Assembly: GCA_034509425.1 (NCBI GenBank)
Contig: JAVTVJ010000143.1
Location: 3,721,001-3,785,000, forward strand
Source of the DNA: Eopsaltria australis
Taxonomy: Eukaryota; Chordata; Aves; Passeriformes; Petroicidae
Length of the DNA: 64,000 bases
Direction: 5' to 3'
Numbering within the stretch: the first letter of the stretch is position 1; every line of letters starts with the position of its first letter. Positions 48,160 to 58,970 of this stretch are shown one piece after another. Both the position numbers and the translations under genes were made by a program. The notes under the pieces were generated by a model. It did not search any database. It saw nothing but the letters and a program-made list of their open reading frames with translations, and was not told where the DNA came from.

Positions 48160-48600
48160 CCTGACTGCAGACAATGGAAGAAGCCTATTCCAGCAGAGCA
48201 GACCTGAAGGATGCGCCAGACTGGGAGCTGTATGCAGATGAGAGCAGCTTCACACGAGATGGCAAACAAAAGACAGGTTATGCAGTAACAACCACGAACC
48301 AGGTAACCATGAGAAAAGTGTTACCATCAAATGTACCATCACAAAAAGCTGAACTGATTATATCAATGAAAGATCTAGAACTGAGCAAAGTCATCTGCAG
48401 GAAAAGAGGACTGGAATCTCTTCAAGGTAATAATTGTACACACTGAACAGACCTGCTACAGAATATTTGGGAATGTAGAGAAGCAGTTTTTATGCATTGC
48501 AAAGCTCAGCAAAATGGGAAAACAACTCCCGAATTAAATAATTGTTTTGCTGATGAAATAGTAAAAGGGGCTGCAGAAAAAAGACATCTTAATAGTGGTG
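48160..48600 (+). pseudogene. pol: RNase H remnant (ERV 2)
   Basis: The frame 48174-48446 starts with YSSRADLKD (the linker from the RT connection), WELYADESSF (the catalytic TDGS position changed to ADES, keeping the first Asp) and QKAEL with the catalytic Glu. A deletion follows, then a shifted frame at about 48490-48590 reads MHCKAQQNG and FADEIVKGA, the end of the domain. It degraded the RNA strand during reverse transcription and is now inactive. Confidence 0.82.
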
Positions 48601-48739
48601 CCACAGAAGGAAAAAGATTTGTCAAAGTTTGTCCCAAAGTGTGACCAAAAGGAGCATCAGTTTTCTGGCATGGAAGCTGAAATCAAAGCAAGTGAATGGA
48701 CTATAACACCATAAACAACCCAAAGATGGGTAAAAGAGT

Positions 48740-49420
48740 TGTGCTAGAAATAAAAGAAACAAGATTTTCCTGGAGATTACTGGCAAATAGATTCTGCTGT
48801 GTTACCAAGCAAAGAAAGAAACAGGTATGTACTAGTGTTAGTTGACGCCTTTAGGGGACAGTCTGAGGCTTATCCCTGTCACACTAACACAGCAAAGGAG
48901 GAGAAAAAAGTTTTACTCAATCATACAATTCCCAAAGGCTTGGGGTTCCTTTGGGGTTGGTCCCCCAGTGATCAGGAAGTTAGTAAAATGTTGAGAATTG
49001 TTTGAAATCTGTAAATTCCCTATATACCCCAGGCGAGTGGTAAGGCTGAATGTGTGAATGGAACCCTCAGAACACAGATTAGTAAAATCTATCAGAAATA
49101 TCCATGACCTAGGTTCAAGCCTTGCCTACAGCCTTGCTGAGAATCTCCATGAAATACTGCATGGCAGGCTGTATCAAATTGTGTATATGAGGGGAGAAAT
49201 TCATATGAGGGAAAAATTGACTCGCAGAAGTATTTAACAACTTTGAAGTTCCACTTTGCAGAAGCTCCAGAAATTCATCATGTTATCCAGACACACCTGC
49301 CCATCCGTTCCAGCCTGGAGACTGAGTCGATGTTGAATGGAGAGACAGTAACCTTACAAGTTGAGTGGAAAGGGCCATTCCAAGACCAGCACCAATCCAA
49401 AGGTGCTGGCAGAGAACCCT
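48740..49420 (+). pseudogene. pol: Integrase remnant (ERV 2)
   Basis: The core begins with DYWQIDS at about 48775 and continues YVLVLVDAFRGQSEAYP in the same frame, with the first catalytic Asp kept. The middle, including the second Asp, is partly readable before a stop at 49003. A shifted frame from about 49030 reads ASGKAECVNGTL with the catalytic Glu region, and the C-terminal domain ends with VEWKGPFQ near 49383. The zinc-binding N-terminal part (48600-48770) is poorly preserved. Confidence 0.82.
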
Positions 49421-49429
49421 GAATTCACT

Positions 49430-50048
49430 GCTCCAGAGTTCAGAAGACAACTGTTCCTGAGAGAACCAGAAAACAGAGACTGATACAAATTAAGATGATA
49501 GAACTTAACAGTTCTTTTATGTCTCTCATCTGTAGAGTTGGTAACCATGATTCGAATTTGGCCCTAAAATTTGCATGTAGCTCTAGTCCAGAATGTATCC
49601 AAAAGCTCTTAATAAGAACAACTTGTCAGAGTGGTATTGAATATGAAAATCTGACTTGGCAAGTTTTGCCCCAGGATAAAGATTGGGCCTGTGCCCATGG
49701 GGCTGTGATTCCAAATGTAATATTTAATCATATTAAAGGTGGTTGACAAAACAAAATGGCTCTTAATTTCCTACTAGACACAAAATCATTTACACTGGTT
49801 GTTGTTCTTATGCAGATCAGAGTGAAAGAATAATTAGAAATTTGGTTGAAATTTGAAAGCAAACTCAAATTCTACACCAGGTGACTCTCAAAGGAGCTCA
49901 CTGAACCTTAAATATCCTCAGTACACGCACTTCATGGTTACCAAACTGTACCTGGATGAAAGAAATGTTCATAGTAGCTGTAGTTATAATTGGCATCTGT
50001 ATCACAACTAGTGGGATGGCCAGTTGTGTAAACCAGAGGTATGGTTAA
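49430..50048 (+). pseudogene. env: Env remnant with transmembrane tail (ERV 2)
   Basis: An 83-codon frame (49495-49746) after integrase could be the beginning of env, with several cysteines, but its identity is uncertain. A second frame from 49935 reads a tryptophan-bearing segment, a hydrophobic helix (MFIVAVVIIGICI), a short polar tail and TAA at 50046, 43 bp before the polypurine tract. Position and architecture are those of a retroviral Env transmembrane anchor. Most of env is deleted. It has no fusion or receptor-binding region that I can read. Confidence 0.6.
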
Positions 50049-50091
50049 ATGCAGAGTAGAGACTAGACAAGACAGAGTCTTGTTAGTCTCT

Positions 50092-50105
50092 AAAAAAGGG
50101 GGGAA
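50092..50105 (+). promoter_or_regulatory. Polypurine tract of ERV 2
   Basis: A run of six A, six G and two A directly before the TG that starts the LTR. In retroviruses this purine run primes plus-strand DNA synthesis, and its place fixes the 5' edge of the LTR. Confidence 0.9.
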
Positions 50106-50622
50106 TGATGCTGTTTGGTTTCTGCCTTTTTTCTTTTCTATGTTCTCTGTACTCTTTGCACATATATTTGTAGCTCTAGCCTATTGTATTAGTAGCTAGT
50201 TTTCCCAGTACTTTTCCATGGCCTTTCCCTAAGCAGAAAGACAAAACAAATTCCAGAGCTCCAAGCCCCAGGGGGTGCAAGGCCCTGTCCTATCTCGGTT
50301 CTTCCTGGGAACCAAGGCCCAGAACAACTCTGAGGTACATTTTCATAAACAGTGTACAGCCAGTGCTGAGAGGGGGGCTCCAGAGAAGGGGCTGGACCTG
50401 GGGGAGAATGGAATCATCACTTGTCCTCCTAATTGGTGCTTTTAATCAATTATGCTAATTTCCTACATCTATAAATATGTACTCTCCCCTGGAGGGGGGG
50501 CTTTTATGGACACATTTCCATAAGTGCTCCTGAAAGCCTTCACAAATAAAGATCCCCTTTTATATTACCTCCTTGCTAAAAGGATCTCGAGTTTCTTTTC
50601 CAGGTTGGGGGAAAAGGCAACA
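50106..50622 (+). repeat. 3' LTR of ERV 2 (517 bp)
   Basis: It starts TGATG after the polypurine tract and ends GGCAACA, giving TG...CA ends. It has a TATA box (tataaata, 50470-50477) and a polyadenylation signal AATAAA at 50545-50550, spaced as in U3-R-U5 of gammaretroviral LTRs. A complete core promoter is therefore preserved and could drive flanking transcription to the right. No second copy was found in the window. Confidence 0.88.
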
Positions 50623-52127
50623 CTTGGACAAAATTCATAAGAGAATCCAGAAACCACACTCAGTCAGAAGAGTACCCAAGAGCATTGTGTCAGAGATGAG
50701 CTCAGTCTGCTGCATCCATGTCTGCTGGCATTACACTCTCAGGAATGTTCAGACAGGTTTTCCCTGGAGCTAACTACAGCCCACTTCTTTACTCTTACAA
50801 CCAATCAGTGGGAAAGAAATAAAATGCCCCTCACATTCAGAGCCCAGCAGGTCAGTATGTTTTGATTTGGTGTTGTCTTTAGCTGTTCCAACACCAGCAA
50901 AGCAGTCTATGCTAATGCTTTCACCTCTGAGCACTTTACTACTTCCAAAGGAAACTTCTTTTCAAGTTAGAGTTCATGAAAAACAACCTTGGTGGTGGAG
51001 GGGACTGTAGTTTTTGTGATGAATAGCATTCCTGAAACGGCGAGTTTTTGGGTGGCAGAAATTGCATTTTCTTCCCTCCTTGATTTTTAATCTTTGTTTC
51101 AGTCACCCTGGAATTAAAGGAAAATTGAAAATGTTAACAGGCTGGAACAGACTGGATGAGAGCAATATATGTTTCACTCCTTTCCTATGTTATTTTATTC
51201 TTTGCTTTCTTTTGATTCTTCAGCAGATACTGATGGAGGAGTCAAATGTTTTGGAAATTTACATAGATTACAGAACTAACTCAAGGGATACCCACTCCTT
51301 AATACTCAAGAAATTCCTCCTCCTCTTCACTGTTAAACAGTCTTATTTAACTAGTAGCACATTGTGTTCTAGTGTCAAAGAGACTCTGTTCTGAAGAGAT
51401 ATTTAATATTACAAAACTATGTATTATGTTATCAAATTGACTTTGTGATTTAAAGCAGAAAAATTCAGTTAGAGAAGTAATCAACCACTTTCTCATCAGA
51501 CATTTTAAATTATGTTGTGGCTGATGTTTCATCTATTTGAATTTGTGTCTTTTTGGTTTTTTTTCCTTTTTTACAAGAGCTATAGAGTTACTTCTGGACA
51601 TCTGTGTGCTTATACAGTTTATTGCTTTTATTAATTTCCAAGAGCCAAAACTCTATTGAACAACAGAAAGAATAGGTTTAAAATAGTAAATTTTAAATTT
51701 AATTTTTTTCTACTGGAGTCTTGATGAAATGTACTTTTTTGTTAATGCACATCTCTGGGTAGTTGAAAGTAGCTTCTATTTAGAAGCGTGTATGTTATCA
51801 GAGAGTGAAGAAACAGCCCCGTTTTACAAAAGTGATGTATGTCTCTGGCCTGTTTTAGAACTAGATAATATGAGAGAACTCCTGCTGAGATCTCTCAGAG
51901 TAGGAAGGGACATTGAGAAGTGGAGACTCTTGGAGTGAAATTTATCAGTTGGATTTAGCAGAACTGATAGAAGCAGTAATTTCTCCATCTAAAATCTTCC
52001 TGACTGCTTTAAAACCCCCATATTATATACATATATACACATTTTCTTTCTTGTGTCTATGCTGACTCGGTTTTATAACCTTTTAAATTTCCATGGCCAT
52101 TGTGGTTAAGTACTCCATGCATCCCTA
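50623..52127. other. Unassigned sequence to the right of ERV 2
   Basis: No gene or repeat recognised. A 110-codon plus-strand frame at 51062-51394 looks like chance AT-rich coding. Confidence 0.5.
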
Positions 52128-52250
52128 CAGACTTGGGGCAGTGTGACTGGGAAGTGGCCCAGGGAAAGGGACCTGGGGACGCTGGTCAAGAGCTGATGAA
52201 AATGAGCCAGGGTGTGTCCAGGTGGGCAATGATAGAAGCCTAAAGCACTA
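52128..52250 (+). mobile_element. CR1 LINE internal fragment
   Basis: The run 'tgggaagtggcccag...aaagggacctggggacgctggtcaagagctga...aaaatgagccaggg.gtgtccaggtgg' follows the CR1 segment coding for the end of RT. Both ends are lost. Confidence 0.8.
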
Positions 52251-52981
52251 GACAGAGCAGATAAATGAAACCAACAGATGGAAGGAGGTGTATAAGAGAA
52301 CAAGAAGCAGAAATAGCTGCTTATTTTGACATAATCAAATAGTGTTCACTGACATACCACTGCGTCTGACTACAACTGCACTGCATGTTCAGTGTAGGTG
52401 GTTTGAATCTCTTCAACCAGTAACACCAAAGTTCACATGGCATCTTTTGCTGGATAGCATTCTTCAGTTTTACATTTGGAAAAATCACTTTGTCCTTGGT
52501 GCCAATATAAGTTGCTGACTTTTGAAAAAGCAGTGATTGTGGAATTTTTTAGCACTAGCTTTTGATTTACCTGAAAAATGTCAGCTTGTTTTCTGGAAGG
52601 GAAACTGACTGTTTTCAGCTGAATTTACAGTTCTGCTTTCAACATAGTACAACATTGTCACAGGATCCTGGATTCATGCCAAAGGTAAAGGTTTCTAAAA
52701 TAAAAAGTAAGAAAAAGAAAAGATCTGAACTGCAGACAAAATTTTGTTATTGAATGTGTTATTATTGCAGATAACCAAAGAGCTGCACATTTTGTCTGAC
52801 AGTAGGAATGTAACAGAATGGTAGATATTTCAGTGTTGAGCCAATGTATTGTAACAATATGCAGTAACCCAGTTTAGGAAGTGATTGTGCCCAAGAAAGT
52901 CTTCTGGAATGTATAATGCTGTGTAAGTTGAAGAAAGACTCTTTTATAAGCAAGCCATGCTTATATATAGATGTTAGGTAT

Positions 52982-52984
<3 letters not shown>

Positions 52985-53017
<33 letters not shown>
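52985..53017. repeat. (AT)n microsatellite
   Basis: About 33 bp of uninterrupted AT. Confidence 0.95.
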
Positions 53018-53018
<1 letters not shown>

Positions 53019-54881
53019 CCTTATATTACTGAATATTTAATCAGCCACAGGAATGTCAGAGAAATCTGGCACTAGACTTGCTCTGGAGGTATCTTTTATT
53101 CCTCTCTCTGTTGACTAATGAGTGAGTTCCCTCTCCCTAAGCAAGAAAATCCAGCTTAGACTACATATTTAAATTCTAGGTGTCAGAAGGTTGGTCAAAG
53201 AAACGCCTCCCTTAAACTTTGTAGTTAAAATGTAAGTATATCAGGAATTATCTTCAGCTGAACTCGTAAATTGAGTTTGTTTAGTGAAGCAAAAAGTGTC
53301 AAATCCTTGGGCATTCTGTGATTGCTTTATCCACACACTTGACCTAAAGCAAACTGTGGGTAAGGAGTACAATGAGTTCTGGTCTATTAGACTTGCCTTT
53401 GAAACCATGAAGAACAGAAACCTGCCTAGGGAGCAGATATTCCTATTTGTAAGTTTTTACATTAAAGAGCAGTTTGTGGTGGGTCTGCAGCTGTTGCAAT
53501 GGGCACAGAGGATTCCAGGGATGCTGGTCTTGTCTTATCCTGGTTGTATGTCTTGCCTGTGGAGTCAGTAGGATTGTATATGTTTTTTAGGTTTTGTTCT
53601 TCATGTTATGCCGTGTTGTTTTGAAACTTGTCTTCAACCTGTCAACCTTGAGCCCTATTTATAAAAGTCCTTACATTTCTTCCTATTTTCATAGGTGTCC
53701 ATGTCTTGCATCCTGTATATAAAAGAAAGTAATTGGCCTTCTTGGTCTGAACCTTTGCCTTAATCTCTTTTCCAAGCTGTTACAAATTATTGCTCCTTCT
53801 TGGTGTTTAACATGCTGATATTTTTGGTTGTTGGTTGATCAGGAACCTGTTCAATATCTCTTCATCTTGCCAGCAGCTGCACTCTTGATCTGAACTCATA
53901 CTTTGCTTCATTCTTTCCTGGAGCCTGCAGAGTATTCTCAGACCCCCTAAAGCAGGGAGCTCACCAGCAAGAGTTGCTCGATCTGCTTGATTCATCCCAT
54001 TCTGAAAATGACATAATGAAGGCATTAGTTTTTTCATGGTGAAATTAAAGAGTATCAAACATGGGGAATTCCTCCTCATTATTTACATACCAGTATTAAA
54101 TGAGACTAATTTTCACTTTCTCACACACCAAGTTTTATAAAGCAGTTGTGCTATCTTAATACATAAAAGTGATTCTTTAATGTCCTGCCATGATATAAGG
54201 ACTATTTCAGAAGTTATTAGTTTGTTGTGGTTTTTTTTCTTCTGGAAACTGTATATTCTGACATTTTTCTTTCCTTCCCTGAATCATTATGAATTTAAAA
54301 GCGTTTTTAGCCCTGGACTAATACTTGTCACTGTCTTTTCTGCATCCTGTATTTATTCAGTTAGAATTTTAAAAGCTGCTGTAATGAGAGGATGCCTCTG
54401 TAGCTTTGTATTTATTGGGCCTGATTTCTGAAGTGTAGGATGCCAGAATTAATTTGTAATTTCTTTTACCTATTGCTACTCATTATTACTACATATTATT
54501 TTTACTTATTATTTCTTTAATAATTCAGTGAAAACACTGCTGTCGGCAGTGGATGCTTTTATTATTTCTGATCATTCTAGAATCTCTTTGAAGCTGCTTT
54601 TCCTGTAGATAATTAATTGGAAAACAGCTATTTGTTCTTGCCCTGTAGAAATTTCAGCATTGAAGAGCCCATTAAGTACTAGATTGAGCTTTGTAGGTAT
54701 GTATTTTTTGAAACTGAATTTTTCCACCCATCTCTACCAGTCTTCCTTTCAATTGGTGTAATTTCCTTCATATATTTGTATCTTATGTATTTCCTGACAG
54801 TATTTTTTATTCTGTTACTCTTCACTTTTTCCAACAAATAATGAAAATTCTAGATTTTGTGTGTTACTTCCTACTGCTATA

Positions 54882-55094
54882 TCACTGATTATATTTCAAC
54901 ACTTCCATGGTATTTTTCATGTTACCATGTTTCTCATCTTCAAGGCTGTTCTTTGCATCTGCCTGGAATTCCTGTACACTGTTTTCCTCTGAAATTCCTA
55001 CTGCCTGTTGTTTGGGTTCTTGTTGCAAGGGAGTGAAATCTGCCTCTCTGTTCTCTTTCAAGATTCTGGACAGCACATTTGTATCCTGAGTCAA
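54882..55094 (-). CDS. Hypothetical acidic/glutamine-rich open frame, possible exon
   Basis: A 70-codon minus-strand frame rich in Glu, Gln, Asn and Lys (for example SEENSVQEFQADAKNSLEDE), unlike the Leu/Ile/Phe-rich chance frames around it. It has no ATG at its upstream end; a gactcag acceptor-like end lies just before it but lacks a pyrimidine tract, and it ends in TGA. The bias may only reflect a purine-rich minus strand. Not recognised. Confidence 0.15.
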   Translation of the reverse strand: MTQDTNVLSRILKENREADFTPLQQEPKQQAVGISEENSVQEFQADAKNSLEDEKHGNMKNTMEVLKYNQ

Positions 55095-55614
55095 TAATTA
55101 ATTACTGTGTGGTTTTTCTGGATATTTGTTCATGCTCGTGGAATATTTTTTATCAGAGATTATTTTTTTCACAAGGGTAACTTCAAATACTAAAATGAAT
55201 CCCTCGTATTTTGCTCTAATGCATCATGAAAACCTTACTCCCTCAGTTCCACAAACAAAAGTTTATTATTTTTTTCAATCTAGTCACTGGGAGTAATTCC
55301 TGTGGCATACCTTGGGCACATTCATTACATTAATTCAAGTTTTCTAGAACACATTATAAGGTACAGAGAATATTCACTCTTGTTTCTTCCCTGTAAACAT
55401 ATTGATGTCATCCCAGCTTAATGGGCAGCATAATATCCTTCACTATAGAGTTTATCCCTTGAGTCATTCCTGCCTTTCTTTTTTTTTGCAAAGTATGACA
55501 TATAATACATGCTGCATCCAAACTCTGGAGGGATCAAAACACTGGGATGACTATCCCAAGTACCATCTCTTCTTTTTTGAGGGCCTCTTAAACATTTCTT
55601 GTTTTGGTTTTTAT

Positions 55615-55900
55615 AACACAAAAACACAGAATGGTCTGGGCTGGAAGGGACTTCAAGGATCATTTATTTCCAGTCCCCCTGCCGTGGGCAGGGACATCTC
55701 CACCAAACCAGGTTGCTCAAGCCCCATCCAGCCTGGCCTTTAACACTTCCAAGGATGGGGCATCCACAACTTCTCTGGGAAGCCTGTACCTCACCACCCT
55801 GACAGTAAAGCTTTTTTTACTATTATCCAATCTGAACCTAATTTCTTTTAGTCTGAAGCCATCCCCCCCCGTCCTATGTAATTTTAGGGCTTTCAGAAGT
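55615..55900 (-). mobile_element. CR1 LINE 3' end
   Basis: In the plus strand: 'acagaatggtctgggctggaaggga', 'ggcagggacatctccaccaaaccaggttgctcaagccccatccagcctggcc', 'ggggcatccacaacttctctggg', 'caccctgacagtaaag'. This is the reverse complement of the CR1 3' region and is the least diverged CR1 copy here. Confidence 0.95.
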
Positions 55901-56964
55901 TCATATCCTTTTAGTTAGGATCCACACAAAAATGTGGCAATTCAATTAGATATATAGCCAGACAAATAAAAGCCAGGATAGGTAAGTAAAACCTCATTTC
56001 TGCAGCTGCTTCTTCACACATAGATCCTTATGCCCGTGCTGAGATTCTTGGAGGTCATTGAGATTCTGTGTAGATGGAACAGCAGCAGTCTCAAGCTCCA
56101 GAGACTTCCCTGATACAGATGTTCAGAGAAAAATTATGTATGTGTGCATTTCTTGTTCATTTACGTTAGAAAACTAAACACAAAGCCAATTCTAGCTAAT
56201 TCAGATTCAAATCAAGCAATGCGAACTCCGTTGAATGAATTTTCCATATAATTAGCTCTATCTGTGAGGCTGTAGTGTAACACAACTTTTTTGTTATACT
56301 TAACACTAAAATGTTATCTGCTTGATACCCAGGAGTAGTTATGGGGTTTCAAAATGAATAGAGATAACCTAATTTTACAGAAATCATTCTGTATTAGTTC
56401 TGTTTTGTGCAAGTTGGAAAAGGGTGATTTTAATTAAAATGCATCAATGTCAAGTAGTATTCCTGTTTAATTTTATGGAAATAATTTCCTCAAATACATT
56501 TGTAACTGAGATATATGCAAGGGAGCAACTCTGATTTCCAAACTCTTTGCTCTTCTGAAAGGGTCATAAACCTCACTGAGAAGTGAGCTTTATTCAACCC
56601 ATTGAATGCCATTCAGCTCAGGCATCATTGGGAGGTGCAAGTTTGTAACATCACTGGTACGTAGGAAAAATGGTGACTGACTGGCAGTGTCATTTTCTGG
56701 CTGGTTAAGGTACATACACACACTGCTGAGTGACAATTGTTGACTTCAGAGGGATACCTGCGTGCTTCAGGTGGGACACAGACCTACTGCACCATGAGAA
56801 ACTCAGAATGCTGTGATAGTAAACATGCACAGCTCTGGGTTGCCCTTTTCTAGGTAAGTTTTATATATATATATATATATGTGAAATCCATTGTTCCTCT
56901 TAGATCTTACTGGTGACTTTTTACCACCAGTAAATTATTTGAGGCTCACATTTTTTTCTGTGTG
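55901..56964. other. Unassigned sequence
   Basis: It contains an (AT)n run at about 56862-56880. Nothing else is recognised. Confidence 0.5.
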
Positions 56965-57046
56965 CCCATGTTGGGGGGAGAGGGGTTGGAATTAGATGAT
57001 CTTTAAGGTCCCTTCCAACCAAAACCTTTTAATGATTCTATGATTT
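56965..57046 (+). mobile_element. CR1 LINE 3' terminus, short
   Basis: The plus strand reads 'ggggttggaattagatgatctttaaggtcccttccaacc...atgattctatgatt', the CR1 end with its attctatg tail. Only about 80 bp is kept. Confidence 0.93.
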
Positions 57047-58379
57047 TCTTTAGGCCCAGATATGTTACATAAAAAAACACTGCCTTGTCTATCCTGTATC
57101 CTTTCCATGATGCAGGAATACTGAGGGTAATTGGCCCACCCCCTGCATGTGTTTGGCTTTGCTAGAAGCTTCTTGGTTTGCCAGACATACTTTTTCCCCC
57201 CTTGATGATGTCTTTTTCTATTGCTATTGTTACTTGTAATTTTTTTCTATGCCAGCTTCCTACATGGATTTTTACAGCAGGACACCTGGTTTGACTCAAA
57301 TTATATGTAAGCATGTAGTAAGCTTTTGATCCTCTGGAATAGCTAAAAAATGATTATGCTAAACAATAAAATCATTAGATTGTGAATAATTTCAATTCTC
57401 TGCAATGGTTAGAGACAGTGGTTATTTTAACCAGTGAAGTGTAAGAAGCATTTGACTGACTAGATCTAAACCCACATTTAAATATTTTCTACAAGGATAC
57501 ACTGGCATGGTTCAAGGTTTCCTTTTGATAGATTTTTTTTTTTTTTTGAAGATGCAAGTAATAAGTAGTCATACTTTTCATCAACATATCAGTTATTTTT
57601 ATGGAAAAAACATTAAAATATGTAGATTAATGAACTGTTCGACATGAAAAACAGAAAAATATAAAGGATAGACATTTAAAGGGACATTTGTGTACCCTTA
57701 AAACCCAAAGACATTTCCCTGGTAATGTTCTAGATGGAAAAATATTCACTGAACTTAGCAATGAGACTTCAGGGTCTCACTAATGATTGGTGTTCCATGA
57801 AGTTTTTCCACATAAACGAATGCACGTCTGTATTCCTTGCATTGCTTGCAACCTGGTTTGGCCAACAGGCTCTGGACAAATATGACACCTTTGTTTTTGG
57901 CGATAGCCAGGAGTCAAAAATGCTTTTCTCAGTGGCTTGATGAAATGACAGATAGTGAGAAAGCAAATCTGAGAAAGGGAGTATATCTCAAAATCTGATT
58001 TTTTTATTCCCAGCACTTAACAATTGCTATAAGAAAAGATACTGCTTCTCCTAATAGCTCTTGCCTAATCTATTAGGGTATTCTAAACAACAAAAAATTG
58101 AGCAGCACCTTTTTTGGTGAACTTGTCATAAGAGTGGAAATACTGCTTGCCCAAAAATAGTTTGCAATGCCAGCAACATGAATCAGGTTAAGAAAAGAAC
58201 CATAGATTAGCAAATTATCTCTTTCCACAGCAATGATTTCATGCTGATGCGTTGACAATATAGTAACAGTACTCATCACCTATTGGTGCATGTTATGAGA
58301 TACAAGGTGGATCAGAAATAAAAAACACCTCTGACCTTGTTTCTCTCCTGTGAGGGGAAAGAAAAGCCTGGCTCTCTAT
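57047..58379. other. Unassigned sequence
   Basis: No gene or repeat is recognised. A poly-T run lies at about 57531-57547. Confidence 0.5.
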
Positions 58380-58650
58380 CCTGGTCAGAATTGGTCACAA
58401 AATCAGGATGCTCACAGCCTTGGGCTGGAAAGATTTCAGCGCCTTGGCCTACAAACTCCTGGATAATACAGTTTCAGCACAGAATTCACATCATGTGCTC
58501 AGGGCTTTTTCCAGTCAGCTCCTAAAGACCTCCAAGAATGGAGGATGACCCCCTCCCTCTTCCAGGGCATGACCATCCTCTTGTCTTACAGAGCTAATTC
58601 CTTCTACCAGAAGACTCTGCTCTAGGTGGATGCCATGTCTTTTGGAGCTC
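58380..58650 (-). mobile_element. Old CR1 LINE 3' fragment
   Basis: The minus strand reads 'ggtcatgccctggaa.aggg.gggggtc.tcc.ttcttggaggt.tttaggagc.gactgg.aaaagccctgagca', a diverged CR1 3' region. Homology is clear at 58490-58600 and weaker beyond. It is older than the copy directly to its right. Confidence 0.65.
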
Positions 58651-58664
58651 AGAGATCCCTCCAC

Positions 58665-58970
58665 CATTTGGTAATCATAGAGTGATTTGGGTTGGAAGGG
58701 ACCTTTGGAGATCATCTAATCCAGCCCCCCTGACCTAGAGCTGATTGCACAGTGTTGAATCCATGCAGGTTTTTAATACTTCCAGAGAAGGAGACTCCCG
58801 AACCTTTCTGGGCAGCCTGTTCCAGTTGTGTCGTTCTCAAAGCAACGAAGCTTCTCCTCATATTCAGATGGAGCTTTCTGTGTTTTCAGTTTGTGCACCT
58901 TGCCTCTTTTCCTGCTACAGAGCACTGCTGAAAAGAATCTTGCTCCATCCTCTTGAAACTTGAAGTCTGG
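58665..58970 (-). mobile_element. CR1 LINE 3' end
   Basis: The plus strand reads 'atcatagagtgatttgggttggaagggacctttggagatcatctaatccagcccccc', then 'ctgggcagcctgttccag', and an upstream part with 'gagcaagattctttt.agcagtgc' in reverse complement. It sits next to another CR1 fragment of the same orientation. Confidence 0.93.

Larger units (their letters stand above)
47837..50622 (+). mobile_element. ERV 2: 5'-truncated class I endogenous retrovirus with 3' LTR
   Basis: The order RT, RNase H, integrase, env tail, polypurine tract and 3' LTR on the plus strand is that of a provirus missing its 5' LTR, gag and most of RT. Motif style is gammaretrovirus-like and close to ERV 1, 26 kb away in the same orientation; both have YWQIDF/S and LVLVD segments. 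All frames are broken. With the 5' LTR absent, target-site duplications cannot be checked. Confidence 0.9.
52251..55614. other. Unassigned sequence with AT microsatellite and weak exon leads
   Basis: It contains an (AT)n run (52985-53017, listed) and two minus-strand leads that I do not call as genes: a 37-nt interval with good splice borders at 53965-54001, and a 70-codon frame at 54882-55094. Confidence 0.45.

Noticed and set aside
16917..53017. Microsatellites and regular repeats considered as CRISPR-like arrays
   Set aside because: The simple repeats have no unique spacers, the ~172-bp units are satellite-sized, and the genome is vertebrate.
53965..54001. 37-nt minus-strand interval with tcattttcag acceptor and GCTG|gtgagc donor
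   Set aside because: Too short to judge, with no partner exon and no recognisable peptide; such pairs arise often by chance in long noncoding DNA.
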